Below, in pieces: positions 1 through 6,145 of a stretch of DNA of 12,461 nt. Each line of letters opens with the position of its first letter. Position 1 is the stretch's first letter. Where the stretch lies: NCBI GenBank assembly GCA_027013765.1, contig JALWGG010000120.1:1-12461 (forward strand), in the 5' to 3' direction. The DNA comes from Acidilobaceae archaeon (GTDB lineage: Archaea > Thermoproteota > Thermoprotei_A > Sulfolobales > Acidilobaceae). The translations under genes and the position numbers were made by a program. The notes below the pieces were generated by a model. It ran no database searches and had not been told where the DNA came from. It saw only the letters and a list, made by a program, of their open reading frames with translations.

Positions 1-1
1 A

Positions 2-337
2 CTGCATACCGGGGATCTAGTATTCCTTGATAAGAGGAGTGAGCCCTCGGTGGGCTCTATAGTCGTCTATACCGATAAAAGCGGTAGATACATTATCCAT
101 AGGGTCATAGCGATTTACGAGTATAAGGGGGTTAAGTGCTATATTATTAAGGGTGACAATAATGCTGTACCAGACTTCGGCTACCCCGACGTGTGTAAGA
201 AGCCTCAGAGGGTGGGGCCGTTCACTGCATATGGTGTACCGGAGGATAGGATTGTGGGTACCGTGATCTCTGTGGGCGGGGTTAACCCGGTAAAGATACC
301 CTATGTCGGGGGGCTCACGATCCTCTATAAGGGGTAG
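2..337 (+). CDS. Signal peptidase I, archaeal/Sec11 type (C-terminal part)
   Basis: Removes signal peptides from exported proteins at the outer face of the membrane. The open frame runs in from the left edge without a start (visible start LHTGDLVFLD), so 5'-truncated; an internal GTG at 50 is not the real start. Of 111 visible residues, IIHRV (His33) matches the box where archaeal and ER enzymes carry the catalytic His in place of the bacterial Lys, and KGDNN (Asp52) plus Asp58 match the conserved acidic box. The TGDLV stretch is also family-typical. The nucleophilic Ser and N-terminal membrane anchor must lie upstream. No second membrane helix is obvious at the C-terminus. The 3' end overlaps the convergent topoisomerase gene by 23 nt. 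Family is clear from motifs; completeness and activity cannot be judged here. Confidence 0.88.
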   Translation: MHTGDLVFLDKRSEPSVGSIVVYTDKSGRYIIHRVIAIYEYKGVKCYIIKGDNNAVPDFGYPDVCKKPQRVGPFTAYGVPEDRIVGTVISVGGVNPVKIPYVGGLTILYKG

Positions 338-2360
338 GTTTCTCCCTGAGGAGTCTTGCAACGTCCCTCACCCACGTCCCGGCGTATCTTGTTGATGAGA
401 TCCATTTGAGGAGCTCTTGTTCGCTCTTACCCATTGCATCCGCTATCCCGGCTAGCTCCCTCCTCAGCCTGATTAGGGCCATGCAGTGGTATTTACATAG
501 TACATAGCCATTGCATTCCCTGCCCTCTCTATCGCATACCATGCACTTGACTCTTGGCCTGCTTAATCCCAGGGCTTGTGAAAGGCTGGATCCTACATTA
601 TCTAGCCTCTCCCTGTATACATTCAATAACTCGTCTATCGTTGCTATCGCCTCCCTGATCACCTTCTCCCTAGTGGTTCTACCTGTCCTGACCTCTTCAA
701 GCTTCTCCTCGAAGTACCTGGTTAGGCTTGGTGATGATAGCTGGGGAAATAACTCTTCTATGATCGCTGCAACCGTCAGCCCCAGCTCTGTTACCTGGAC
801 CTCGGGGCTATTCTTTAAGTAGCCCCTCTTGAAGAGGGTCTCTATGATCCTGCTCCTGGTTGCCTCAGTTCCTATATTCACCTTCTCCATCCACTTTAGC
901 AATTCTATCTTTGACAGGCTCGCCTGGGGCTTGCTCCATATTGTATTAGCCTTAGCTGCTGATACCTCAACATACTCTCCTGGCGATAGGCTTGGCAGCT
1001 GGTCCCCGCGGGGCTTCGCATAGGGATAGTAGTGCAGCCATCCCTCGACAACTATACCGACACCGCTCGCGGAGTACTGGTATCCATCGTCGTCCACGAG
1101 TACAACACTGGTCTTGGCTATAACTGCTTTGCCAGCGAATGCTGCCAGGAATCTTCTAACCACCAGGTCATAGATCCTTCCATGATCCCTATCTAGCCCC
1201 TTGGGGGATTCTCCCGTAGGGTGTATTGCTGGGTGTGCAGGGTCGTCCTTCCTCCCCTGAACCGGCTTGAGCACACCCCGGGTTTCGGCTAGTAGCCTCG
1301 ATACAAGCCCAGAGTATGGGCCCATCCTTAGACTGTTCAGTATCCTATTGTATCCTATAGCTGGGGGGAGCTTCTGGCTGTTGGTCCTTGGATAGCTTAT
1401 CAGGCCCTCTAGGTAGAGGTCCTCAGCTAGGCTCTGGGTCTTTGCAGGAGAGTAGCCATACAGCCTCGACGCCTCTGCCTGGAGGTCTCCCAGGTTGAAT
1501 GCTGGCGGTGGGTTCATGGCTGCCCTAGAGCCTCTAACTGCCTTAACCTTCATCCTGCCTAGCTTTCTGATTCTTCTTGCATGCTCGACGGCCTCCAGCC
1601 TGGTCTTAGGCTTCCAGCCTAATGGGGTTGCCTTGAACTTGGTACCGTCCTTATCTAGTATTATTTCTAGTGTGAAACTAGGCTTGGGCACGTGTAGGCT
1701 CCTCTCAACCCACCTATTCTTGGCCTCGACTAGGGTCGGGCTCTGTACCCTTCCAGCGCTTAATGACACCCTTGCACCGGAGAACCTTGAGAGGGCATAC
1801 ATCAGGGCCCGGGATAGGTTTATGCCCCATAGCCAGTCTAGCTCGTGCCTGGTCCTGCCAGCCTCAACCATCTCCATGTCTAGGGGCTGTAGGTTCCTGT
1901 AGGACCTCCTCAGCTCCTCCCTGCCTAGGCTTGAAAACTTCATCCTATACGCTCTCCTAACGTCTCCTAGCCTCTCTATAATCATGTACCCTATCAGGCT
2001 GCCTTCAGTGTCATAGTCGCATGCATTGATGTATACTCCAGCCTTGGGTAGTATGCTTGCTAGCATCAGGTAGAACTTCTTCAGGTACCCTGCACTCCTA
2101 TCATGCTCCCAAATGGGGGCCCAGTAGTATGTATAGACCGGGAACCCCCTCTGGCTGGTATACGTGCCGTAGAGGTGCCCTGCGCTAGGTGCGACCACTA
2201 TGCTTGAGCCATTAACCCTCAAAACCCAGTATGGCACTCCATATAATCTGCACTTCACAGGCCTGCCCAGGGCCCAGGCGATCTTCTCCGCAGCCTTAGG
2301 CTTTTCAGCTACTATAACCGTATAGCCCCGCCCGGGCCTGCAGGAGCCGCTCCTCCCCAC
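315..2360 (-). CDS. topA: DNA topoisomerase IA (archaeal topoisomerase I/III)
   Basis: Cuts one DNA strand through a 5'-phosphotyrosine link, passes the other strand and reseals, relaxing negative supercoils or decatenating. 681 aa, close to crenarchaeal Top3-type enzymes. Toprim domain: VAEKP with Glu19 and the DxDxE motif at Asp115/Asp117/Glu119. The catalytic Tyr is probably Tyr323 in EGLISYPRTNS. Other family motifs are HPAIHPTG near 376 and GTEATRSRIIETL near 497. A Cys cluster at C606, C609, C616, C622, C626 (with H625) suggests a zinc-binding C-terminal module. GTG at 2360 is the only start between the in-frame stop at 2375-2373 and the Toprim motif. It lies 12 nt after the M50 gene, so cotranscription with rpoK and the protease is likely. 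The 3' end overlaps the signal peptidase gene. Confidence 0.95.
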   Translation of the reverse strand: MGRSGSCRPGRGYTVIVAEKPKAAEKIAWALGRPVKCRLYGVPYWVLRVNGSSIVVAPSAGHLYGTYTSQRGFPVYTYYWAPIWEHDRSAGYLKKFYLMLASILPKAGVYINACDYDTEGSLIGYMIIERLGDVRRAYRMKFSSLGREELRRSYRNLQPLDMEMVEAGRTRHELDWLWGINLSRALMYALSRFSGARVSLSAGRVQSPTLVEAKNRWVERSLHVPKPSFTLEIILDKDGTKFKATPLGWKPKTRLEAVEHARRIRKLGRMKVKAVRGSRAAMNPPPAFNLGDLQAEASRLYGYSPAKTQSLAEDLYLEGLISYPRTNSQKLPPAIGYNRILNSLRMGPYSGLVSRLLAETRGVLKPVQGRKDDPAHPAIHPTGESPKGLDRDHGRIYDLVVRRFLAAFAGKAVIAKTSVVLVDDDGYQYSASGVGIVVEGWLHYYPYAKPRGDQLPSLSPGEYVEVSAAKANTIWSKPQASLSKIELLKWMEKVNIGTEATRSRIIETLFKRGYLKNSPEVQVTELGLTVAAIIEELFPQLSSPSLTRYFEEKLEEVRTGRTTREKVIREAIATIDELLNVYRERLDNVGSSLSQALGLSRPRVKCMVCDREGRECNGYVLCKYHCMALIRLRRELAGIADAMGKSEQELLKWISSTRYAGTWVRDVARLLREKPTPYRGS

Positions 2361-2372
2361 CGTGCACCAACC

Positions 2373-3464
2373 CTACACTGGTATAGGCACTGTTAATGCT
2401 AGGAGCACCCCATATACTATAATCGAGAATACTCCAAGAGGCCCCATGCCACCCTCATCCATCGCGGGGCCCGGGTGCCTGCCCCGCGCGAGGAAGTATA
2501 TGACCATTGCTAGGAGTGCGAACATGAAGAATGCAGGATAAAACATTGAGGCTATGAGTAGGACCAGGATAGAGGCCTGGGATATCGCCCTGTGGGTCCT
2601 CTCGCCGACTGCACTCCTAATAATATGGCCCCCGTCAAGCATCGCCACTGGGATAAGGTTTAGGAATGTTACAAGCAGCACCACGTAGCTTGCATATGCC
2701 AGGGGGCTAAGCAGTAGCACCCCTCCACCCTCAGGAGCATAAATACTAGCCAGTATTATGAACGCTGCGGGTGCTAGATTAAGCTGCGCCGCGCCTGGAA
2801 CAGCGCTACTCGGCTCAAGTATTGACGCCTTGATCCCTATTATAGTGAAGGGTATTGATGCAATAAACCCGGCTAGTGGGCCCATGACAGCCATTAGGGC
2901 TAGCGAGTCTCTTGATGGGGGGAGCCATCTAAGATTTATCACTGCACCCAGCGTGCCTAGGAAGCCCATCTGGAGGGGGGGTGCTGGTATTAGGTAGGGT
3001 ATGCTCGACGGTACATTATACCTCCTCATCACGCTCCAGTGGCCTAGCTCATGTATTATGAGTGGTAGTAGTAATCCTACCAGGTAGCCGTATGGGCTCC
3101 ACGAGAACCCGGCTCCCCGGGGGCCCGGAGCTGATGCCAGCCACTCCCCAGAGAGGTATACCGTTACTATGGTTGCCGCAGCTAGTAACGCGCCCTTGAG
3201 CAGGGCCTGCCCTCTATCCTTATCCGTTACAATCCTGAGCGTCAGCCCCTTCTCTGTGGGTCTCATGAAGGGCTTGCATCCCCTCCTAACAAGGTCCCTA
3301 TATAGGGCCTCCTTATAGCCTCTGGACACCCTTCTCGGGGCCCCTAGTATTATTTCGGCCCCCCACGAGTACCTTTCGGATGATACAATCTCATAGTACT
3401 CCTCTACCTTTCTCATACACTCCATGACCTGAGGACTCGCGGAGTCACTGGTTATAGGTTCCAA
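2373..3464 (-). CDS. Site-2-type intramembrane metalloprotease, M50 family
   Basis: Predicted membrane-embedded zinc protease of the S2P/EGY group, which cleaves transmembrane segments of regulators or membrane proteins; substrate unknown. 363 aa. About 85 soluble N-terminal residues precede the membrane part. The zinc motif HELGH is at 138-142. The third-ligand motif is at 269-280 (N269, then P, then LDGGH). A GxxG-rich stretch (MGFLGTLGAVINL) near 166-178 fits the S2P core, and hydrophobic helices continue to the C-terminus. The start chosen is TTG at 3464, preceded by GGGAGG with a 4-nt spacer. It makes a 20-nt overlap with rpoK. An internal ATG at 3425 (residue 14) would avoid the overlap but has a poor ribosome site. 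Sits between rpoK and topA in one apparent transcription unit. Family assignment strong; biological role not inferable. Confidence 0.92.
   Translation of the reverse strand: MEPITSDSASPQVMECMRKVEEYYEIVSSERYSWGAEIILGAPRRVSRGYKEALYRDLVRRGCKPFMRPTEKGLTLRIVTDKDRGQALLKGALLAAATIVTVYLSGEWLASAPGPRGAGFSWSPYGYLVGLLLPLIIHELGHWSVMRRYNVPSSIPYLIPAPPLQMGFLGTLGAVINLRWLPPSRDSLALMAVMGPLAGFIASIPFTIIGIKASILEPSSAVPGAAQLNLAPAAFIILASIYAPEGGGVLLLSPLAYASYVVLLVTFLNLIPVAMLDGGHIIRSAVGERTHRAISQASILVLLIASMFYPAFFMFALLAMVIYFLARGRHPGPAMDEGGMGPLGVFSIIVYGVLLALTVPIPV
2463..2488. other. GC-only inverted repeat inside 3' end of M50 gene
   Basis: Perfect 8-bp arms CGCGGGGC (2463-2470) and GCCCCGCG (2481-2488) flank a 10-nt spacer. 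It lies in the protease reading frame, about 90 nt before its stop and about 100 nt before the topA start. In RNA this would be a very stable hairpin. It could tune read-through into topA or mRNA decay, but may simply result from coding composition. Confidence 0.35.
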
Positions 3465-3750
3465 GCTTCCTCCCAGCCTCTACTAATATCCTGAGGGGTA
3501 TTGACTGGCTTTTACCACCCTCTATATACCTGTATACTGATACAGGTAATATCCCATTGTCGACCTCATACCTGGCTATCTCAAGCGTGTTCGAAGTGCC
3601 GAGCTTCTCTATAGGGACTAGGGGTGGGGCTCCATAATTGAGCTGTAGGGTCCTCACCCCAATTATCCTAGCCCTCTCATACTTCGTCAGGTATGGGGGG
3701 CCTATCTCCACCTCTTCGATAATCCTTGGATAAACTGTGCCCTCCTTCAA
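3445..3750 (-). CDS. rpoK: DNA-directed RNA polymerase subunit Rpo6 (RpoK, omega/RPB6 homologue)
   Basis: Small assembly subunit of archaeal RNA polymerase, orthologous to bacterial omega and eukaryotic RPB6; it helps latch the largest subunit. The family signature LTKYERARIIGVRTLQL followed by GAPPLV lies at about residues 21-45. The usual later block is present as LEIARYEVDNGILPVSVYRY. 101 aa, near the 95 aa of Sulfolobus Rpo6, with a short C-terminal tail. TTG at 3750 is taken as the start because an in-frame TAG precedes it directly. GTG at 3711 (residue 14) is the only other upstream candidate and has no good ribosome site. A TATA-like element lies about 40 nt upstream. The downstream M50 gene overlaps its end by 20 nt. 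Identity is confident, exact start less so. Confidence 0.93.
   Translation of the reverse strand: MKEGTVYPRIIEEVEIGPPYLTKYERARIIGVRTLQLNYGAPPLVPIEKLGTSNTLEIARYEVDNGILPVSVYRYIEGGKSQSIPLRILVEAGRKLGTYNQ
3469..3474 (-). promoter_or_regulatory. Ribosome binding site deciding the TTG start of the M50 gene
   Basis: GGGAGG on the minus strand, complementary to the archaeal 16S rRNA 3' end, 4 nt before TTG at 3464. It lies inside the end of rpoK, which suggests translational coupling of the two genes. Confidence 0.6.
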
Positions 3751-3786
3751 CTATTATCCCCGCATAGCCCGATTATTGCTGTAGAA

Positions 3787-3797
3787 GGATTTAATAG
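3787..3797 (-). promoter_or_regulatory. TATA-like promoter element for rpoK
   Basis: Minus strand CTATTAAATCC in the 55-nt gap between the EamA gene stop and the rpoK start. A start site 24-27 nt downstream would give a leader of about 15 nt. It suggests rpoK-M50-topA has its own promoter rather than depending only on read-through from the EamA gene. Confidence 0.45.
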
Positions 3798-3805
3798 TAT
3801 TACCA

Positions 3806-4228
3806 CTACTCGGCTGAGAGGAGTATTATTGCTAGCACAGCAAGCAGGATCCCGTAGATCCTCCTGATCGTTAACTCCTCGCCCAGCAAATAGACCGAGA
3901 ATAGCGCGGTGAGTAGCGGGTATAGCGATGTCAGTGGTATCACAACCGATGCCTCGCCGCCCGCTTCCAGGGACTTAATTAGGAATATGTAGCCTAGGGT
4001 TCCTACCAGGCCTGAGACGAATGCTATGGGCAGGTATATCCTGTTATTGTAGTTCATCATTTCGCCTCTATATGCTGTTGCGACTATGACAACCATTAAT
4101 ACTATGGCTGTGTTTGCAAACACGTATACCTGGAACCATTCTAGCCCTTCTGACGCCTTCTTAAGCAGGATCCCCCATATGCCCCATAGGATTAGCGTTG
4201 TCATCGAGTATACCAGCCACTTCTCCAT
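3806..4228 (-). CDS. Half-size EamA/DMT-superfamily membrane transporter
   Basis: 140 aa with five predicted membrane helices (about 4-22, 33-52, 65-84, 92-115, 122-138). The closing motif SLYPLLTALFSVYLLGEEL followed by a last helix is typical of one EamA domain of drug/metabolite transporters. Full-length DMT proteins have two such domains (about 300 aa). Single-domain members of this length exist and presumably work as dimers, so this need not be a truncation. Substrate cannot be predicted. ATG at 4228 is preceded by GGGTG 9 nt upstream. It is separated from the thermosome gene by 139 nt with its own promoter-like sequence and a palindrome. rpoK follows after 55 nt. Confidence 0.85.
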   Translation of the reverse strand: MEKWLVYSMTTLILWGIWGILLKKASEGLEWFQVYVFANTAIVLMVVIVATAYRGEMMNYNNRIYLPIAFVSGLVGTLGYIFLIKSLEAGGEASVVIPLTSLYPLLTALFSVYLLGEELTIRRIYGILLAVLAIILLSAE

Positions 4229-4251
4229 CTAGCCATACACCCAAGGACCGT

Positions 4252-4263
4252 TTCTAGCTAGAA
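4252..4263. promoter_or_regulatory. Perfect 12-bp palindrome, possible operator of the EamA gene
   Basis: TTCTAGCTAGAA is self-complementary and sits near the predicted transcription start of the transporter gene. ACGGT motifs flank it on both sides (minus-strand ACGGTT at 4267-4262 and AACGGT just downstream). The position fits a repressor site. CTAG is common in this DNA, so chance is possible. Confidence 0.4.
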
Positions 4264-4275
4264 CCGTGTATATCC

Positions 4276-4285
4276 TAATTTTAAT
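4276..4285 (-). promoter_or_regulatory. TATA-like element for the EamA transporter gene
   Basis: Minus strand ATTAAAATTA, about 48 nt before the ATG at 4228. The predicted start site near 4255 gives a leader of about 27 nt that includes GGGTG. An alternative box, GATATACA, lies some 7 nt further downstream. Confidence 0.4.
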
Positions 4286-4349
4286 ACATATATCGTGGGT
4301 ACATACAATGACACTGGATAGATTAAGTGTTAAGTGTGGAAGCGTGTTT

Positions 4350-4362
4350 GGGAAAAATTATT
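4350..4362 (-). terminator. U-rich terminator-like tract after the thermosome gene
   Basis: Minus strand AATAATTTTTCCC begins a few nt after the thermosome stop. Archaeal transcription often ends at such short U-tracts without a hairpin. A tandem TTAAGTG duplication at 4323-4336 follows further downstream, with no assigned role. Confidence 0.45.
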
Positions 4363-4367
4363 CAGGG

Positions 4368-6023
4368 TTAGAAGTTAAAGCTTGGCTTCTCCCCTTCCTC
4401 TTCTTCCTCCTCTTTGCCCTTCTTCTCCTTCTTTGGCGGGGCTGCCGCTATTACGTCGTCTATCTTTAGTATGCTTATAGCGGCCTCGCTGGCGCTCTTG
4501 ATCACCTGCTTCTTGACTAGTAGCGGCTCATACACGTTTATCCTGGTCATGTCCTCCTCTATCTTGCCCTCTAGCACGTTTATGCCTGCATTCTTGAAGC
4601 CCTTGTTGTGTAGCGTCCTAAGCTGTAGTATCGTGTCTAGTGCATCCATTCCGGCGCTCTCTGCTAGTACTGTTGGTATGACTTCCAGCGCCTCCGCGTA
4701 TGCCTCTATAGCCATCTGCTCCTTGCCCCCTACGGTCCTTGCGTAGTCCCTCAGCTTCTCTGCGAGCTCTATCTCCGCTGCTCCCCCGCCGCCTACTATC
4801 TTTGGCTCCCTTAGTATGTTCCTGAGGCTGTGTAGCGCGTCCATTATGTTCCTCTCAGCCTCGTCTAGTAGCATGTCGTTTGCTCCCCTCAGGAGTATTG
4901 TTACGCTTCTTGGGTTCTTTGCTCCTTCTATGAATACCATTTTGTCTTCTCCTACTTTCCTCTCCTCTACTAGCTCCGCCTCACCCAGGTACTCTGGCTT
5001 TAGGTCCCTGAGGCTTGTCACTATTTTTGCTCCTGTTGCTCTTGCCACCTTCTCTATGTCGCTCCTCTTAACCCTCCTAACAGCCAGAATACCCTTCTTA
5101 GCCAGGAAATGCTGAGCAACATCATCAATACCCTTCTGAGTAATAACAACACTAGCACCAGTAGCAGCAATCTTCTCGACCATGTCCTTGAGTAGCCTCG
5201 TCTCCTCCTCTAGGAACCTGTCTAGCTGCTCTATGTCGGTCACCCTTATCTTGGTTGTTATGTCTGGCTTCTGGATCTCTAGGGGCGCGTCTAGTACAAG
5301 GATCTTGGCGTTCTCCACCCTCTTAGGCATGCCTGGGTGGACTACCTCCTTGTCTAGGACTACTCCCCTTATCAGCCTTGAGTCTAGCAGGCTCCCGCCC
5401 TTCTTCTTCTCGATCTTCACTAGGTCCAGGTCTACCTTGTAGCCTCCATCGCTCTTCTTCTCCGCTATGATCTTTATGGCCTCCACTACCATGTCCATGA
5501 TCTTCTGCTTCTCGGGCCCGTGGCCCGTGTACTTGCTTGAGATTGTTGTATCGACGATCTTCCTTAGCTCTGCCTCGTTCTCTACATCCACGGGGACGGC
5601 CACGTTTTCTAGGATTTCGAGCGCCTTTGCCTGTGCCTTTGTGTAGCCGCTCATTATTATGCTTGGATGTATGTTCTCGTCTAGTAGCTTCTCAGCCTTC
5701 TCTAGGAGGGTCCCTGCCAGTACTACAACGCTAGTAGTCCCATCGCCTACCTCTGCATCCTGTGCCTTTGCCACCTCTACTAGCAGCTTTGCAGCTGGGT
5801 GCTGGACCTCCATCTCCTTTACAATGGTGGCTCCATCGTTGGTGACTACAATGTCTCCGAAGGCGTCTACTAGCATCTTGTCTAGGCCCCTTGGGCCTAG
5901 GCTTGTCTTGAGGAGTTCAGCCATTACCTTTGCTGCTAGTATGTTGTTCCTTAGGGCCTCTCTACCATAGGTCCTCTGGGTTCCCTCCTTTAGTATTAAT
6001 ACGGGGACTCCTGCAACCGCCAT
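4368..6023 (-). CDS. thsA: Thermosome (group II chaperonin) subunit, alpha-like
   Basis: ATP-driven cytosolic folding chamber subunit. 551 aa, usual length. ATPase motifs: LGPRGLDKM (42-50), NDGAT (62-66), GDGTTS (93-98) with the catalytic Asp, and GGGG near 411-414. Blocks such as KGIDDVAQHFLAKKGI and FIEGAKNPRSV most resemble the crenarchaeal alpha (TF55-alpha) type, from memory of the family. The charged C-terminus (Lys-rich then Glu-rich, ending PSFNF) lacks the GGM repeats seen in many chaperonins. ATG at 6023 has GGTGA 6 nt upstream and a strong BRE/TATA. A second subunit gene is expected elsewhere in the genome, not here. Codons 285-318 use synonymous codons unlike the rest of the gene. 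Confidence 0.97.
   Translation of the reverse strand: MAVAGVPVLILKEGTQRTYGREALRNNILAAKVMAELLKTSLGPRGLDKMLVDAFGDIVVTNDGATIVKEMEVQHPAAKLLVEVAKAQDAEVGDGTTSVVVLAGTLLEKAEKLLDENIHPSIIMSGYTKAQAKALEILENVAVPVDVENEAELRKIVDTTISSKYTGHGPEKQKIMDMVVEAIKIIAEKKSDGGYKVDLDLVKIEKKKGGSLLDSRLIRGVVLDKEVVHPGMPKRVENAKILVLDAPLEIQKPDITTKIRVTDIEQLDRFLEEETRLLKDMVEKIAATGASVVITQKGIDDVAQHFLAKKGILAVRRVKRSDIEKVARATGAKIVTSLRDLKPEYLGEAELVEERKVGEDKMVFIEGAKNPRSVTILLRGANDMLLDEAERNIMDALHSLRNILREPKIVGGGGAAEIELAEKLRDYARTVGGKEQMAIEAYAEALEVIPTVLAESAGMDALDTILQLRTLHNKGFKNAGINVLEGKIEEDMTRINVYEPLLVKKQVIKSASEAAISILKIDDVIAAAPPKKEKKGKEEEEEEGEKPSFNF
5070..5174 (-). other. Tract of aberrant synonymous codons within the thermosome gene
   Basis: Codons 285-318: by my count 24 of 34 end in T, nine in G, one in C, none in A. 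The flanks favour A, C or G endings: codons 321-344 contain no T-ending codon. The tetrapeptide Ala-Thr-Gly-Ala is GCT ACT GGT GCT inside the tract and GCA ACA GGA GCA about 40 codons later. Frame and protein similarity are intact, so this is no frameshift or insertion. Confidence 0.8.
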
Positions 6024-6076
6024 CTCATGTCACCTGCTCCACTTCAGCCTCCGGTGAAACAAGTTACAGCCACTTC

Positions 6077-6093
6077 TATATAAACCTTTCGAT
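6077..6093 (-). promoter_or_regulatory. Strong BRE/TATA promoter of the thermosome gene
   Basis: Minus strand CGAAAGG followed by TTTATATA (6084-6077), close to the archaeal BRE-TATA consensus. A start about 25 nt downstream (near 6055) gives a leader of about 30 nt carrying GGTGA. The strength fits a highly expressed chaperonin. Confidence 0.75.
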
Positions 6094-6103
6094 TGGATGC
6101 TTC

Positions 6104-6111
6104 TATTTATA
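6104..6111 (+). promoter_or_regulatory. TATA-like element for the divergent Ncs6-like gene
   Basis: TATTTATA about 38 nt before the ATG at 6146. The predicted start near 6133 gives a leader of roughly 13 nt with AGGA at 6136-6139. It lies back to back with the thermosome promoter about 20 nt away, so the two could influence each other. Confidence 0.5.
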
Positions 6112-6145
6112 CCGTGAAGAGTCATACAGCCGATTAGGACCATTA

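Noticed and set aside
50..337. A complete 95-residue protein starting at GTG 50
   Set aside because: The frame extends upstream to the window edge with signal-peptidase-like residues (TGDLVFL), so this is the end of a longer gene.
720..790. Possible C/D box RNA (GTGATGA at about 733)
   Set aside because: No matching D box at a suitable distance and it lies within topA coding sequence.
1495..1902. 135-codon open frame opposite topA
   Set aside because: Low-complexity Ser/Leu-rich translation, no family resemblance; a by-product of the codon bias of topA on the other strand.
4323..4336. Tandem TTAAGTG duplication downstream of the thermosome gene as a repeat array
   Set aside because: Only two copies and no spacer pattern; not a CRISPR or an attachment site.
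5070..5174. Thermosome codon anomaly as an insertion, intein or frameshift
   Set aside because: The reading frame is continuous and the encoded peptide matches the normal chaperonin sequence, so only synonymous choice differs.
4414..5970. Several open frames on the plus strand opposite the thermosome gene
   Set aside because: Ser/Leu/Ala-rich shadows of a strongly conserved gene on the minus strand.
5930..6145. N-terminal extension of the Ncs6-like gene in the same open frame
   Set aside because: It would be antisense to the thermosome start and cross both promoters; the zinc motif begins right after ATG 6146, which has its own AGGA site and TATA box.
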